This document shows positions 1 to 9,405 of a stretch of 64,000 bases of DNA, in pieces (the stretch's first letter is position 1; every line of letters begins with the position of its first letter). The DNA is from Sepioteuthis lessoniana. Lineage: Eukaryota > Mollusca > Cephalopoda > Myopsida > Loliginidae. The stretch spans positions 101,574,949-101,638,948 of the forward strand of contig OY757913.1 of assembly GCA_963585895.1 (NCBI GenBank). Reading direction: 5' to 3'. The translations under genes were made by a program, and so were the position numbers. Below the pieces are notes generated by a model. The model saw only the letters and a program-made list of their open reading frames with translations. It was not told the DNA's origin and did no database searches.

Positions 1-130
1 AGACCTTTATCTCTCGTAAAGTTAGACGGGTTTCGATTTCGACTTCGAGCGTCCTGCGTGTCTAGCCACACTGAAGAGTTCTGATAGAACGAAACAGTCT
101 GTCTGTGGATGACTATATATATATATATAT
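1..130 (+). mobile_element. Retrozyme/Penelope-terminal-like repeat, right part
   Basis: This is the repeat unit carrying the hammerhead. Its first 62 bases match, in the same order, the sequence on the minus strand just beyond 48853 (shared TTAG-CGGGTTTCGAT and CTGCGTGTCTA blocks), and it ends in (TA)n at 114-130. The left part lies outside the window. It carries no coding sequence. Confidence 0.6.
63..115 (+). ncRNA. Hammerhead self-cleaving ribozyme, apparently intact
   Basis: All hammerhead core elements are present in order. CTGAAGA is at 71-77. Stem II pairs GTTCT (78-82) with AGAAC (86-90) across the loop GAT. GAAA is at 91-94. Stem III pairs ACA (94-96) with TGT (100-102) around the triloop GTC. 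The cleavage triplet GTC is at 101-103, with cleavage predicted after C103. Stem I pairs CCACA (66-70) with TGTGG (104-108) and can extend through TAG (63-65) with CTA (113-115) after a bulge. The conserved first G-C pair of stem II is kept. It is followed by a (TA)n run. Flanking sequence upstream (about 20-70) matches the copy at 48803-48853, so it belongs to a repeat family cut by the window edge. Short-stem-III hammerheads are known from metazoan retrozymes and Penelope-like elements; activity is inferred from sequence only. Confidence 0.82.
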
Positions 131-350
131 CCTAAAACAACTTGAATTGTGATATATGCTTACTTAGCATTATTAAAACTTACAGAGAATTCACTTTTAA
201 ATGTTTGTTTTCTCAAACAGCCAAACAAAATTAACGCTTTATTTTTAACGAAGTTTGTTGATATATTTTAGAAAAAAAAGTGCTTGGTTCCTTTGCTTAA
301 TGGCATATCAACCCGAACGCACATTTCGAAAGAAGCACTGGACATTTTCT
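131..350. other. AT-rich spacer with a short SINE-tail remnant
   Basis: No coding potential. Bases about 283-320 (TTAATGGCATATCAACCC) match the shared C/D SINE 3' tail on the minus strand. Confidence 0.4.
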
Positions 351-690
351 GTGGGGCAGTCAACCCAATTGTCTAGGACTGTAGAATATACCTACTAGAT
401 CTCTGCAGAGGGGTAAGACCCTTTCCCTCAAACGAGTGCCCTTGAAATTTCGATTTGTGCAGTCAACCCAATTGTCTAGGGATGTAGAGAATACCTACTG
501 CATCTCTGCAGAGGGGTAAAGCCCCTTCTCTTAAACGAGTGCCCTGGATATGACATTGAACCAAAGCTCAAGCATCATTGGAACCTCACCATCAGATCGT
601 TTAGTGTCATATACAGGAGGGTCTTACCTCTCGGCAGAGGTGCAGTCGGTGTATTCTATAGCCCCAGCGAACTGGGCAAGCAACTGAATG
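350..690. mobile_element. Rearranged D-SINE heads: two direct, one inverted
   Basis: The D-family head (CAGTCAACCCAATTGTCTAG ... CTGCAGAGGGGTAAG ... AACGAGTGCCCT) occurs twice in direct order at about 355-447 and 461-555. It then appears a third time on the opposite strand at about 575-685 (CACCATCAGAT ... GTGTCATAT ... GCAGTCGGTGTATTCTA). The middle and tail of the SINE are absent. This looks like a local tandem duplication plus inversion. Confidence 0.6.
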
Positions 691-798
691 AGTAATGGTG
701 AATTCAAATGTGTGCAGATAAAAATATTAGTGTATGCAATACGTAAAACCATTTCATTGTATTTAAAAAAAATGATTAATGTTAAATCGAATTACAAG

Positions 799-930
799 TC
801 ATCATCATCATCACGGATATCCCTGACCCTCTCTCGCCACTTCTCCCTATCTTTCATCGCCTCCGGCTGGTCTTCAGGGCTATATCCCGTATCCTCACAT
901 AACTGCTGTATGTATGTTCGAAATGCTTGA
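799..930 (-). mobile_element. RTE-like LINE, 3' end fragment
   Basis: On the minus strand this encodes the last residues of the LINE family described at 20150 and ends in the family's (ATG)n tail, seen here as (TCA)n at 799-812. It is severely 5' truncated, about 130 bp remaining. Confidence 0.75.
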
Positions 931-1054
931 AACTTTCTAATTGTGTGCAAAAATGAGGATTGTTTTTTAAATTTTATCCATTTGTTTACAAATTTATATA
1001 AATACAGAGAGAGAGAGGGGGGGATTTGGCATTAAATAACCTACAAATCGGCCA

Positions 1055-1164
1055 ACTGTGGCTAACATACTGGACTGTGACATCGTAGTAAGCGTGTTCG
1101 AATTCTAGTTGCGTTATTACATTAACATTCAGATTAATACTCTTCACAAAGGCATGGGTTAAAT
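1055..1164 (+). mobile_element. C-like SINE, 5' part, cut by a mariner
   Basis: A tRNA-like head is followed by GTTCGAATTCTAGTTGCG (B-box region) and the C-family core up to GGGTTAAATA. The copy stops exactly where the mariner at 1166 begins, so the mariner inserted into an older SINE. Confidence 0.55.
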
Positions 1165-1165
1165 A

Positions 1166-2074
1166 CAGGGTAGGACGATAAATTTGTCACCCTAGAAAAG
1201 ACGACATGATTCCATTTCCGTTTAATGAAATGCGATTTTCTTTTTTTGTTGCAGACAATCTACTAGTTGGCCAGTTGTGTACAAATCCCAAGAGCGATAG
1301 GAGCCTTCTATCATGTCTGAAAGTGACACAACGTTCAACGAGCAAGATCGGAGATGCACTGCTGTACAACTCATGTTCTCTACCGATCCAAGTTATAACA
1401 ACAGAACCGTTGTCAGCACTCTCAAAATGCAAATCTGGATTGCCACAAATAACAGGGACGTGCCCAGGGTGATGAAAACAAAGTTTCCGGATGGGGCTAT
1501 GGTCTTTGGTGTGGTTTCAAGTGAGGGCCACATCATGCCACCTCACATTTTCGAAGACGGCTTAAAAGTCAACACCAAAGTGTACCTGGATGTACTGACG
1601 AGTGTGGTGATCCCCTGGTGCAATTAGGTAGCCGGTGGCCGACCCTGGGTGTGGCAGCATGACTCGGCGCCGGCCCACAAGTCCAAAGAGACCCAGGCTC
1701 GGCTTCAGGAGTGCTACGACTTTGTACCCTTCTCTCACTGGCCCCACCTCTGTCCCCAACCTGAACCTGCTGGACTGCCTCGTTTTGTCATACATCGAGA
1801 ACATCACCAACATGGCCTCCCATAACACCAAAGCCAGCCTGATTGCCGCCATCTGCCGAGTATTCGCTGAGCTCCCATCAGCGCTTGTGGAAAAGGCATG
1901 CTCTCAGTTCCGGATCCGTATCGAGGCGGTGATTGAGGCTGAAGGCAGCTACATTGAATAAATGTCAGCTCTACTACATAATCAAGTTACCTGAATTGAT
2001 TTTTTCAATAAAAGTTTTTAAATAAAGCTGTAGTACTGTTTTCTTTAGGGCGACAATTTTGTCGTTCCACACTG
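1166..2074 (+). mobile_element. Mariner-family DNA transposon, 909 bp, internally deleted
   Basis: Terminal inverted repeats are visible. The left begins CAGGGTAGGACGATAAATTT, and the right, read backwards, begins CAGTGTGGAACGACAAAATT and continues with GTCGCCCTA against GTCACCCTA. TA dinucleotides flank both ends (1164-1165 and 2075-2076). At 909 bp it is shorter than the usual 1.3 kb. The missing part corresponds to the middle of the transposase between its N-terminal region and the first catalytic Asp. Confidence 0.85.
1313..1961 (+). pseudogene. Mariner transposase remnant
   Basis: The first frame (1313-1627) reads from MSESDTTF to VVSSEGHIMPPHIF and ends VIPWCN. After a frame change, the sequence from about 1630 reads GRPWVWQHDSAPAHKSK (second catalytic Asp in QHDSAPAH). 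A further frame change gives NLNLLDCLVLSYIENITNM and the C-terminal EAVIEAEGSYIE with a stop at 1959-1961. At least two frame changes and a large internal deletion make it non-functional. The C-terminal residues are typical of a widespread invertebrate mariner group. It sits wholly inside the terminal repeats at 1166 and 2074. Confidence 0.85.
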
Positions 2075-2076
2075 TA

Positions 2077-2610
2077 GTACAACTGCTGTCCTTCTTCAGG
2101 AATTGCTTTAGCATTTAATAATCAACGACAATTGATATACGATTTAACAAAGAAACTAAACCAAAGAAGTCCAATAAAGCATCAGCAATCGATCTCCATC
2201 ACAAACAAGTCTGTATTGATAGTCATTTTTTTTCCAATCAAAGGCCGATTTTTTCAAATTTCATACAACCCCAGGAATGTAGAAAGGATTAAGGAAAAAA
2301 AAATTGTTATTCCTTAATTTTTTCAAAATTGGGTTATTCCATGTTTTTTTCTATTTTATCATCAAAAATTAACCCATAATTTGAAATAATCATATTTAAT
2401 TCTTTTGAGGGCAGAATGTTCATCATAATGTATTTTGTATCATATCAACGATTAGTTTATTTAGCATGCAGTTAAAAGAAAAAAACTGGATAAAAACCTA
2501 ACAATGAGGTTTGCTTAATTTAGGTCTGTGATTGTATTTGGTGGTGGGGGGTGAATACTCAACACCACCGTCTATAAATTAATGATTAACGTTATGGTTA
2601 TCGTTGAACA
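2077..2610. other. AT-rich sequence, nothing recognised
   Basis: Low-complexity A/T-rich DNA with no convincing ORF, repeat match or structural RNA. Confidence 0.5.
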
Positions 2611-2616
2611 AAATCG

Positions 2617-2850
2617 TAACTGGTGACTAGAGTTCAAATGGTGGACAAGGCAATTTTCCTTTCACTTCGTGTTACTATCATTAGGAAAGCAAGAACTCAT
2701 ATTTTCTTTCCAGCTGTGGGTAGTAGAGGAAACGGATTCTTTAGCTTAGAATAGGCAACCAGCCTAGAAGAAGGAAAAATCTAATTTTAAAACTGCCTTA
2801 GTCTGCTTAGAAATTCCTTTGTGCCGCATCCTAATCAAAGTGGAAAGATT
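2617..2850 (+). mobile_element. A-family SINE, old and diverged
   Basis: GAGTTCAAATGGTGGAC (B box), the core TTTCCAGCTGTGGGTAGTAG, AGGCAACCAGCCTAGAAGAAG and the tail region TGTGCCGCATCCT follow the A-family order with many substitutions. It abuts the B SINE that starts at 2853. Confidence 0.6.
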
Positions 2851-2852
2851 TT

Positions 2853-3105
2853 GTAAAGATAGCGACCTTAGTCGAGGGAGACCCGAAGGCTCCCTTTTCA
2901 ATAGCTACTACACCGAGGTGTATGGGAGGGCGCTACTCCTTTCCCTGGATTGCTCCACTTTACCCTTGATATGTACCTTATAATGCTGAGTGTTAAGTAA
3001 GGAGGTATCAAGTACCATTTTTAAGTCTTTGGTATGACTCGACCTGGGATTGAATCCCGGTTTTCTGGATCATTGGCGAACACACTAAGCCAATGAGCCG
3101 ATGAT
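2853..3105 (-). mobile_element. B-family tRNA-derived SINE
   Basis: Read on the minus strand it has a tRNA-like head, CCGGGATTCAATCCCAGGTC-type B box region, the body TACTTGATACCTCC ... GGTACATATCAAGGGTAAAG ... AGCAATCCAGGGAAAGG and the end CCCTCGACTAAGGTCGC. It is nearly full length. Confidence 0.8.
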
Positions 3106-4390
3106 ATATTTTGAGTCATATATGTAAGTGACAGGATTTCTTTTTTAGAGCTATTGATTTTGTTTTTAGTGTGGGAATTCTCCCGCTATAAATTAATGCT
3201 TCTGCTCCCATTTTATGATATTTTAGCTTATGAAAAATTTGAAAGAATGTATATCCGGAGAGAGCATGGGAGGAACATCGATTTGATTTCGAGGCTGATT
3301 CAAAGTCAGTATTCAAAACCAAATTTGAAGTCTCAGTTACGTAATGCCTGCCGAGTTTTCTCTCAGCGACCTGGCCCCTTTTTTATCTCACGCCTTCAGA
3401 CATCCCCGTACACACGCGTATAAATCTATTTAATACTCCGGATCAAAATACCAACGGGCACCCAGTTCATTTCGCGGCGTATACATGAACGCGTGCAACT
3501 GCATAGTAAAAAGTCATAAATTCGACTATCAATGTTCGTTGCCCGATCTATTATATGTTTCGAGTCATAGCTTTAAAAGGAGGTATGCGTGTACATATCT
3601 ATCAATGTATGTTTGTCCATTTAGTTGAATGAGCCCCAGCTACGTGCGAGCGAATGCCGTACGCTTCAGTCCACCGACTTGCCACAGCTTTTACTCGCTC
3701 TTGTCACATGATCACTACCAGGTAATGTTATTGACCAATCTCTAATGGACTGATATTCTTCCATCGACATTTGTTTGCTTAAAGCCACATCGCGACTCAT
3801 TACCGTTCCATTAGTGTCAATGCCACCTTGGCCCGCGTCTCCCCCTCTCCTAGCTTGAATACACACTCTCACATCAATTAATCTATCGAAGTGAGCGCTA
3901 AGCCAACCACACTTGATATAAAACGAATCTGTTTGGCCAAAGACTTTGTGCGGGAGAACGTGTCCCGAACAACACGTTCGGTCGGTCGGTCGGTTTGTCG
4001 GTTAGGAATGAAAAAGAATGTAAAAAAAAAAAAAAAAGAGAAAAGAAAAAAGAAAAATAAGCAAACAAATCAATTTTAGAAAACGAAAATAAATCTGTTG
4101 CAATCAAAAACGCTCTCTCAATAACAAGATTGTAATCGACAAAAAAAGAAGTTTTTTTTTTCTATGATATAATAATCGTCTAACAGGAAACGAAACTAAT
4201 TGACAGTTTTTAAGGACGTGCAAACACTAGCAAGTATCTGAAAATAGTTTATATCAATTAAGCTTAACTTTGGGAAAAAAAGGACCTCATTTTCCCATTA
4301 ACTATTAAGACTATAATCATTATAATTGTTGTTTCGCCCATGAAATAACAAACGACACATTCAGCATTAAAAGACAATATCCTTTATCTG
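3106..4390. other. Largely unique spacer
   Basis: Moderately mixed composition (about 3430-3900 is richer in G+C than its surroundings) with CGGT tandem units at 3979-3998 and a poly(A)-rich patch at 4021-4060. Short ORFs here have no recognisable domain. No repeat family match seen within the window. Confidence 0.4.
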
Positions 4391-4392
4391 GG

Positions 4393-4475
4393 GAGAGTAC
4401 CCGTGGTGCAGTGGCAAGCGTTTTGGACTAAAGCATTGTTGTAAGCAAGTTTGAATTCCAGTTGCACTAATAATA
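4393..4475 (+). mobile_element. C-like SINE head fragment
   Basis: TACCCGTGGTGCAGTGGCAA (A box) and GTTTGAATTCCAGTTG (B box) are spaced as in a tRNA-derived SINE. The body is missing and (AAT)n follows. Confidence 0.5.
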
Positions 4476-4519
4476 ATTTGCACTAATAATAATGATAATA
4501 ATTTGGACTTATAATAATA

Positions 4520-5063
4520 ATACCATACGAACAAATGGTATTTGCACAACCCTGCAGCTGTCCTGGAGAATGACACACATAAACTTCTATGAGACTTTGA
4601 CATACAAACGGATCACCGAATCTCGGCCAGAAGACCAGACCTTATAATAATCAACAAAAAAAAAAAAAAAAAAAAAGAAAAAAGAAAAGAGAATTTGCAA
4701 AACTGTCGACTTTGCTGTCCCGGCTGACCAAAGAATAAAACTGAAAGAATATGAAAAGGAGAAGTAACTGGACCTTGGTAGGGAATAAAAAAAAAAAACA
4801 AACTATGGAACATGAAGGTGACAATTATACCAATTGTGATTGGTGCTTTTGGTACAGTAACTTAAGGATTATTAAAGGGGCTTGAGGACTTGGAAGTTGG
4901 CGGACGAGTGGAGACTATCAAAAATACAGCATTATTGAGAACGGCTAGAATACTGAGAGGAGTCCTGGACACTAGCTGTCACTCAAATTCCAGTGAAAGA
5001 GCATCAGCTAACGCTTATGTGAATAACTCTAATGAGTAAATAATAATAATAATAATAATAATA
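4520..5063 (+). mobile_element. LINE 3' end with PD-(D/E)xK-like C-terminus, copy 1
   Basis: Decayed coding traces read THKLL, then RPDL, then KTVDFAVPADQRIKL, then LWNMKVTIIPIVIGAFGTV, then LEDLEVGGRVETI and LLRTARILRGVL. This is the conserved C-terminal block of a non-LTR retrotransposon whose RPD...DFAVP pattern resembles a restriction-like endonuclease. Frames are broken by A-rich expansions (4650-4690, 4788-4800). It ends in (AAT)n at 5038-5063, the expected LINE tail. The exact clade is uncertain. Confidence 0.65.
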
Positions 5064-5520
5064 ACATCAGCTAATGCTGGTGTGAAAAACTCTCAAAATA
5101 AATCGATCACCAAACCTCGGCCAGATGATCAAACCTAGTAATAGTCAACAAACAACAAAAAAAGAAAAAAAGAAAAGAAAAAAGATCCTGCCGAATAGTG
5201 GACTGCTGTAACGACAGACAACAAAATAAAATAAAAGACAGCGAAAATAGAGATAAGAACCAAGACATTGCTGGAGAGTTGAGAAGGTTATGAAACATGA
5301 AGGTGATGATAATACCAATTGTAAATAGTACGCTCATTACAGTCCCTGGAAGACCTGGAAATAATTAGATATGTGGAGATAATCCAAAATTAGGCATTAT
5401 TAAGATCGGTCAGATTACTAAGAAGAGTCCTGGAGACTTGAGGAGACTTGCTGTTACCCAAACTCTTATATAAAACTATCAGCTAAGGCTCGTGGGAAAA
5501 AGGAGTAACAATAACATTAA
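5064..5520 (+). mobile_element. Same LINE, 3' end copy 2
   Basis: A second copy of the same LINE end follows head-to-tail: a short duplicate of the 3' UTR (CATCAGCTAATGCTGGTGTG, from 5066), then GATCACCAAACCTCGGCCAG, the DLAGELRRL-like and NMKVMIIPIVN-like segments, and a 3' UTR with CTATCAGCTAAGGCTCGTG. It is more degraded than copy 1. Confidence 0.6.
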
Positions 5521-5522
5521 GA

Positions 5523-5915
5523 TGAGAAGCATAAAATTCTCTATGATGTTGGAATACAAATGGATCACCTAATCCCGGCCAGAGAACCAGACTTAGGGAT
5601 AATCAACTGAAAAAAAAATGAGAACTTGCTGTAGAGTGGACTTTGCTGTCCCAGCAGACAAAAAGAGAATCAATAACTTGCAGCTTGCGAGAAAACTAAG
5701 AAATCCGTGGAGCATGAAACTGACGGTGATACCATTTGTAGTTGGTGCACTTGGAACGGTCTCCAAAAACTTAAAAAGTGGGGATGGAAGAGTTGGAAAT
5801 TAAAGAATGAATTAAAACCATCCAAACTCGAGCATTGTTGTGATTGGCTTGTATTTTATTTTCATTTTGTTGTAATAACTCACTCAGGCTAATTTATTTG
5901 TAATAACAGAACAGA
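5523..5915 (+). mobile_element. Same LINE, 3' end copy 3
   Basis: A third head-to-tail copy: GAAGCATAAAATTCTCTATG, GGATCACCTAATCCCGGCCA, then a readable stretch CRVDFAVPADKKRINNLQLA and MKLTVIPFVVGALGTV. It ends in a degenerate AATAACTCACTCAGG segment. Three tandem copies of one LINE end are unusual. Confidence 0.6.
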
Positions 5916-6078
5916 ACTAAATGCCGACATTATTGAATAGATTATATCAGTATGAATATTGCATCGTCATCATCATTAAGACGTACCAATAGCACAGATT
6001 CCTTTGAATATCTCTTGACATCTTTCCCTATCAGTAATCACCCTTGGCAACTTCTCTAGACAATACATAATGTCAGTG

Positions 6079-6390
6079 GAGGTGCCAGAAAAATAGTTGC
6101 AAACACTTGTTATCGTCGTAGGAAATGAACACGGCGACACGAGTTCAAATCCTGGACGAGACTGATTGCATTTCACATAGCACTAATACCCTTGGGAAAG
6201 GTATGAATCCAATTATTCCCCCTCCAGCTATGGGTAAATAGTAGGACAGACGTGGTTGTTCAATCTTGGTTAGGCAACTAGTCTAGGAGAAGGAAAACTC
6301 TGAATTAAAACCTGTTAAACTCCGCTTAAAAATTGACCTTGAGTCATATCCTGCCCGAGCGGAGGGGTTGGTAAATAGGATACATAGTGT
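6079..6390 (+). mobile_element. A-family SINE
   Basis: Has AGGTGCC, an interrupted A box, CGAGTTCAAATCCTGGACG (B box), the core CCTCCAGCTATGGGTAAATA and the tail GGAGGGGTTGGTAAATA. It forms an inverted tail-to-tail pair with the copy at 6425-6766. Confidence 0.85.
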
Positions 6391-6424
6391 CAGCTCTGAG
6401 CTAATGAATAAAGGGTTGCTGATC

Positions 6425-6766
6425 CAAATTTACCAACATCTCCGCTCAGGCAGGATATGACACAAGGTCAATTTTTAGGTGGTGTATATTTACCCAACAC
6501 CTCCACTCGGGCAGGATGTGACACAAGGTCAATTTATGTTTGAATTCAGAGTTTTCCTTCTCCAAGACTAGTTGCTTCACCAAGGCTTAAGAACCTAGTC
6601 TCTCCTACTATTTACCCGTAGCTGGAGGGAAAATAATTGGATTCATACCTTTCCCAAGGGTATTAGTGCTATGTGAAATGCAATCAGTCTCGTCCAGGAT
6701 TTGAACTCGTGTCACCGTGTCCATTTCCTACGACGATAACCATTACACCACGGGCACCTCCACTTT
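6425..6766 (-). mobile_element. A-family SINE with duplicated 3' tail
   Basis: Flanked by a 15-bp target-site duplication AAAGGGTTGCTGATC at 6410-6424 and 6767-6781. The minus-strand element has the A-family tRNA head (complement of CATTACACCACGGGCACCTCC) and body. Its 3' tail is present twice, at about 6428-6486 and 6487-6533, both reading on the plus strand as a TTTACC(C)AACA..CTCC type start followed by GGCAGGAT.TGACACAAGG. Confidence 0.88.
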
Positions 6767-6784
6767 AAAGGGTTGCTGATCGCT

Positions 6785-7055
6785 CTACATTGATGTGTCC
6801 ATGCGGAAAAAAATGCATTGAACAACGTTGTTCTCGCTTTGCCGGCAGTATCCAGCATGTCTCGCTCGTACAGCTTTGATGTTTGTCAGATGGTTGTTAA
6901 GTGGTCGTACAGTGGCTGTTTTGTAGAGAGCTGCATTGAGGAATTGTTCACATTAGCACGCGTCACTATGCCGAGCCTATTTAGCTTCTTTTTTTTCCAC
7001 GTGTTACGTTAAAGACCAAATGATGGAAATGACATGGCTGAAGCATGAAAAAAGT
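6785..7055. other. Spacer, nothing recognised
   Basis: No repeat family or coding signal seen. Confidence 0.4.
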
Positions 7056-7059
7056 TAGG

Positions 7060-7405
7060 TTTTATAGCACATTAACCATTATAAGTTATATAATGCTAAT
7101 TCATCTTTATACGTATATATTAAACATATATGTTTGATTTGCTTGGGTTTTCTGGCATATCAACTATTGTAGATTGTTCAATGTCAAATCATCTTTGTAC
7201 ATATATATTAGATTCATATGATTTCGTTTGGTTGGGTTTTATGGCATATCAACTATTGTAGGTTATTTAATGCTAAATCTTCTTTATACATATATATTAA
7301 ATATTTATGTTTGGTTTGTTTGGGTTTTCTGGCATATCAACTGTTGTAGGTTGTTTAATGCCAAATCATCTTTATAGATATATATTAAATATATATGATT
7401 TGTTA
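7060..7405 (-). repeat. Tandem array of about 91-bp D/C SINE tail units
   Basis: About 3.5 head-to-tail units, each containing a TTTGG/CTTGGGTTTTCTGGCATATCAAC, AGGTT-TTTAATGC-AAATC and ATATATATTAAATAT segment. The unit is the SINE D/C 3' tail plus an AT-rich linker. Confidence 0.8.
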
Positions 7406-7439
7406 ACGCATTTTGTTGATCACATTTGAAAACGAGGCT

Positions 7440-7860
7440 GAGCGCATTTTATTTGCACACGGTCAAATGGCTTCAAATATTGCTATATAACAGTCACAAT
7501 TTAACATTAGTCATTCGTTCGAACACATTTAAATAGATATCCATGATATGCATGAGATTAGATTGTCGGTAATTTTATTTTTTAATGAGTTAGAACTAAT
7601 TAGTTTTCACATTGGCATTACCAGTGTTTCCACATAGTTAAATGGTTTTAATTATTGCTATGTAACACTTATAATTCTATTCAATATTAATCATTTCCTG
7701 GTAGACAATGAATTATTGCTATTTAACACTAATTATTATTTTCAACATTATTCATTCGTTTGAATACATTTAAATAGTACCGACTATTGCTATGTATTTC
7801 TAACATTTCAAATAAACATCAGTCTTTTATTTACACACAGTTAAATCATTTAAGAGTAAT
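7440..7860 (-). repeat. Degenerate D-SINE body repeats
   Basis: Several diverged units with AAATGGTTTTAATTATTGCTA, ACACTTATAATT and AACATTAGTCATT are the reverse complement of the 68-bp unit amplified at 22930-24180. Confidence 0.6.
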
Positions 7861-7908
7861 ATTTCTAATAATTCAATTATGAAGGTGCCTATCGTTAGCT
7901 GTTCATAG

Positions 7909-8200
7909 GAGGTGCCCGTGGTGTAATTGTTATCGTTGTAGGAAATGAACTCGGCGACACGAGTTCAAATCCTGGACGAAACTCATTGCATTTCACATAG
8001 CACTAATACCCTTGGGAAAGGTATGAATCCAATTATTCTCCCTCCAGCTATGGGTAAATAGTAGGACAGACTAGGTTCTTCAGCCTTGGTGCGGCAACTA
8101 GTCTAGGAGAAGGAAAACTCTGAATTCAAACCTGTTAAACTCCGCTTAAAATTTGACCTTGTGTCATATCCTGCCCGAGCCGAGGTGTTGGTAAATATGA
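7909..8200 (+). mobile_element. A-family SINE nested in a D SINE
   Basis: GAGGTGCCCGTGGTGTAATT, CGAGTTCAAATCCTGGACG and the tail GAGGTGTTGGTAAATATG define it. D-family sequence lies on both sides (7440-7860 and 8205-8470). Confidence 0.88.
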
Positions 8201-8204
8201 TCAT

Positions 8205-8470
8205 TCAATTTTAATAAATACACAGTTTAAATGTCAAACAGTTCTATTTGAGCCATAGATACGACCTAAAAAGGTGCTACGACATCGGGACAGAGTGAAC
8301 CTGGGAGCAATGACAATGAACGGGTACTCCGCATTCCCCAAAGCTCCAGGATTACTGGAGCCCCATCATCAGAATCTTTGTCCAATACAGGTCACTTGTT
8401 GGGGGAGTCTTACCTCCTGCAGAGATGCAGTCATATTCTGTAGTCCAGCCGACTGGGTTGTTTGATCTCT
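8205..8470 (-). mobile_element. D-family SINE, 5' half
   Basis: On the plus strand it reads from CAGTTTAAATGTCAAACAG through CCATAGATACGACC, ACCTGGGAGCAATGACAATG, CTCCAGGATTACTGGAGCCC and ends CCGACTGGG. With 7060-7860 it forms one long D element interrupted by the A SINE. Confidence 0.8.
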
Positions 8471-8479
8471 TTTTTTATA

Positions 8480-8870
8480 TAAAAAATGGTCTAGATTAAA
8501 CCATCAATCTAAACAATACCAATATTTGTCGAATGAATACATTTCTCGATGAGGAGCTTTCTTTTGAAAATCATTGGAGAGAAATTATTTCCATTAACAA
8601 TTCGACAGACGCCCATCAACCCATGTGGCTTTGGGATATTTCTTTTCGTCTGCATTTGGCGTGTATTCTCTCGACCAATTGTTGACAGGAATTACTAATT
8701 CTCCAAGACGTCAGTTTTTCCTGATTTGTGATCAATTGACATTGGTCATTGTCGACTTCCAACTATGATTGTCCATTTTCTGTTTACAGCTTGACCATTA
8801 CAGAATGAGCGAAAGTGATGAATACGCCGATATTAACAGAGCAACTATTTCTTGCATATAAACCACCCAC
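8480..8870. repeat. Unclassified interspersed repeat, copy 1
   Basis: About 350 bp matches 15312-15690 in the same orientation. Shared blocks include CATTTCTCGA, GAGAAATTATTTCCAT, CTCTCGACCA-TTGTTGACAGGAAT and TTGACATTGGTCATTGT. No terminal repeats, tRNA boxes or convincing reading frame identify the family. Confidence 0.65.
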
Positions 8871-8879
8871 TTTTTAGCA

Positions 8880-9160
8880 ATTATGAATAGTTTCATTCAA
8901 AAGTTAAGGCGTTCATTCATTCATTCCTAATTGTCTGGTTGATGTTGAACATAATTTTCATTTTGAAACCGGAATGATCTCAACTCGTCATGTTGACAGT
9001 GATAAAGTGACAGTTTATGAATAAAACACACTAAGTAGGACGTTATTCTGGCTGAACGCTCGTAGTTAGGTATTCATGAAGATTATCTAAAGTTTGCTCA
9101 TAATAATATAGAGAGAGATATTATAAAGAGGAGATAGTATTGCGCCAATATTATACATCG
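8880..9160. other. Spacer
   Basis: AT-rich, no feature recognised. Confidence 0.4.
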
Positions 9161-9285
9161 CCAAAAGCCGATTAGCTTCTTCTCTGATCCAGTGCTCTGC
9201 TTTGGTCGAGGTGGGGGCTCGCGCATACACCATGTCTCTGGTAGGAATAGTCTGCAATTCTTCATAGCTCTCCTGGTCTACAACT
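9160..9285 (-). other. Open, G+C-richer block; possible exon
   Basis: On the minus strand an open frame reads VVDQESYEELQTIPTRDMVY and then ARAPTSTKAEHWIREEANRL, with balanced codons unlike the AT-rich flanks. A possible GT donor (GAT|GTATAA) follows. The upstream part of the longer frame is A-SINE sequence, so the start is unsupported. I do not recognise the protein. Confidence 0.2.
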
Positions 9286-9405
9286 GGCTTGAATTTAGTT
9301 TTCCTTCTCCTATACAGGTTGCCATACAAAGGTTAAAGAACACAGTCTGCTCAACTATAAATTCATATCTGGAAGGAGATATTATGTACTCGTACATTTT
9401 CCAAA
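9286..9405 (-). mobile_element. A-family SINE, central fragment
   Basis: TTTTCCTTCTCCTATACAGG, GGTTAAAGAACACAGTCTGC and TTCATATCTGGAAGGAG match the middle of the A family with many changes. Both ends are missing. Confidence 0.6.
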
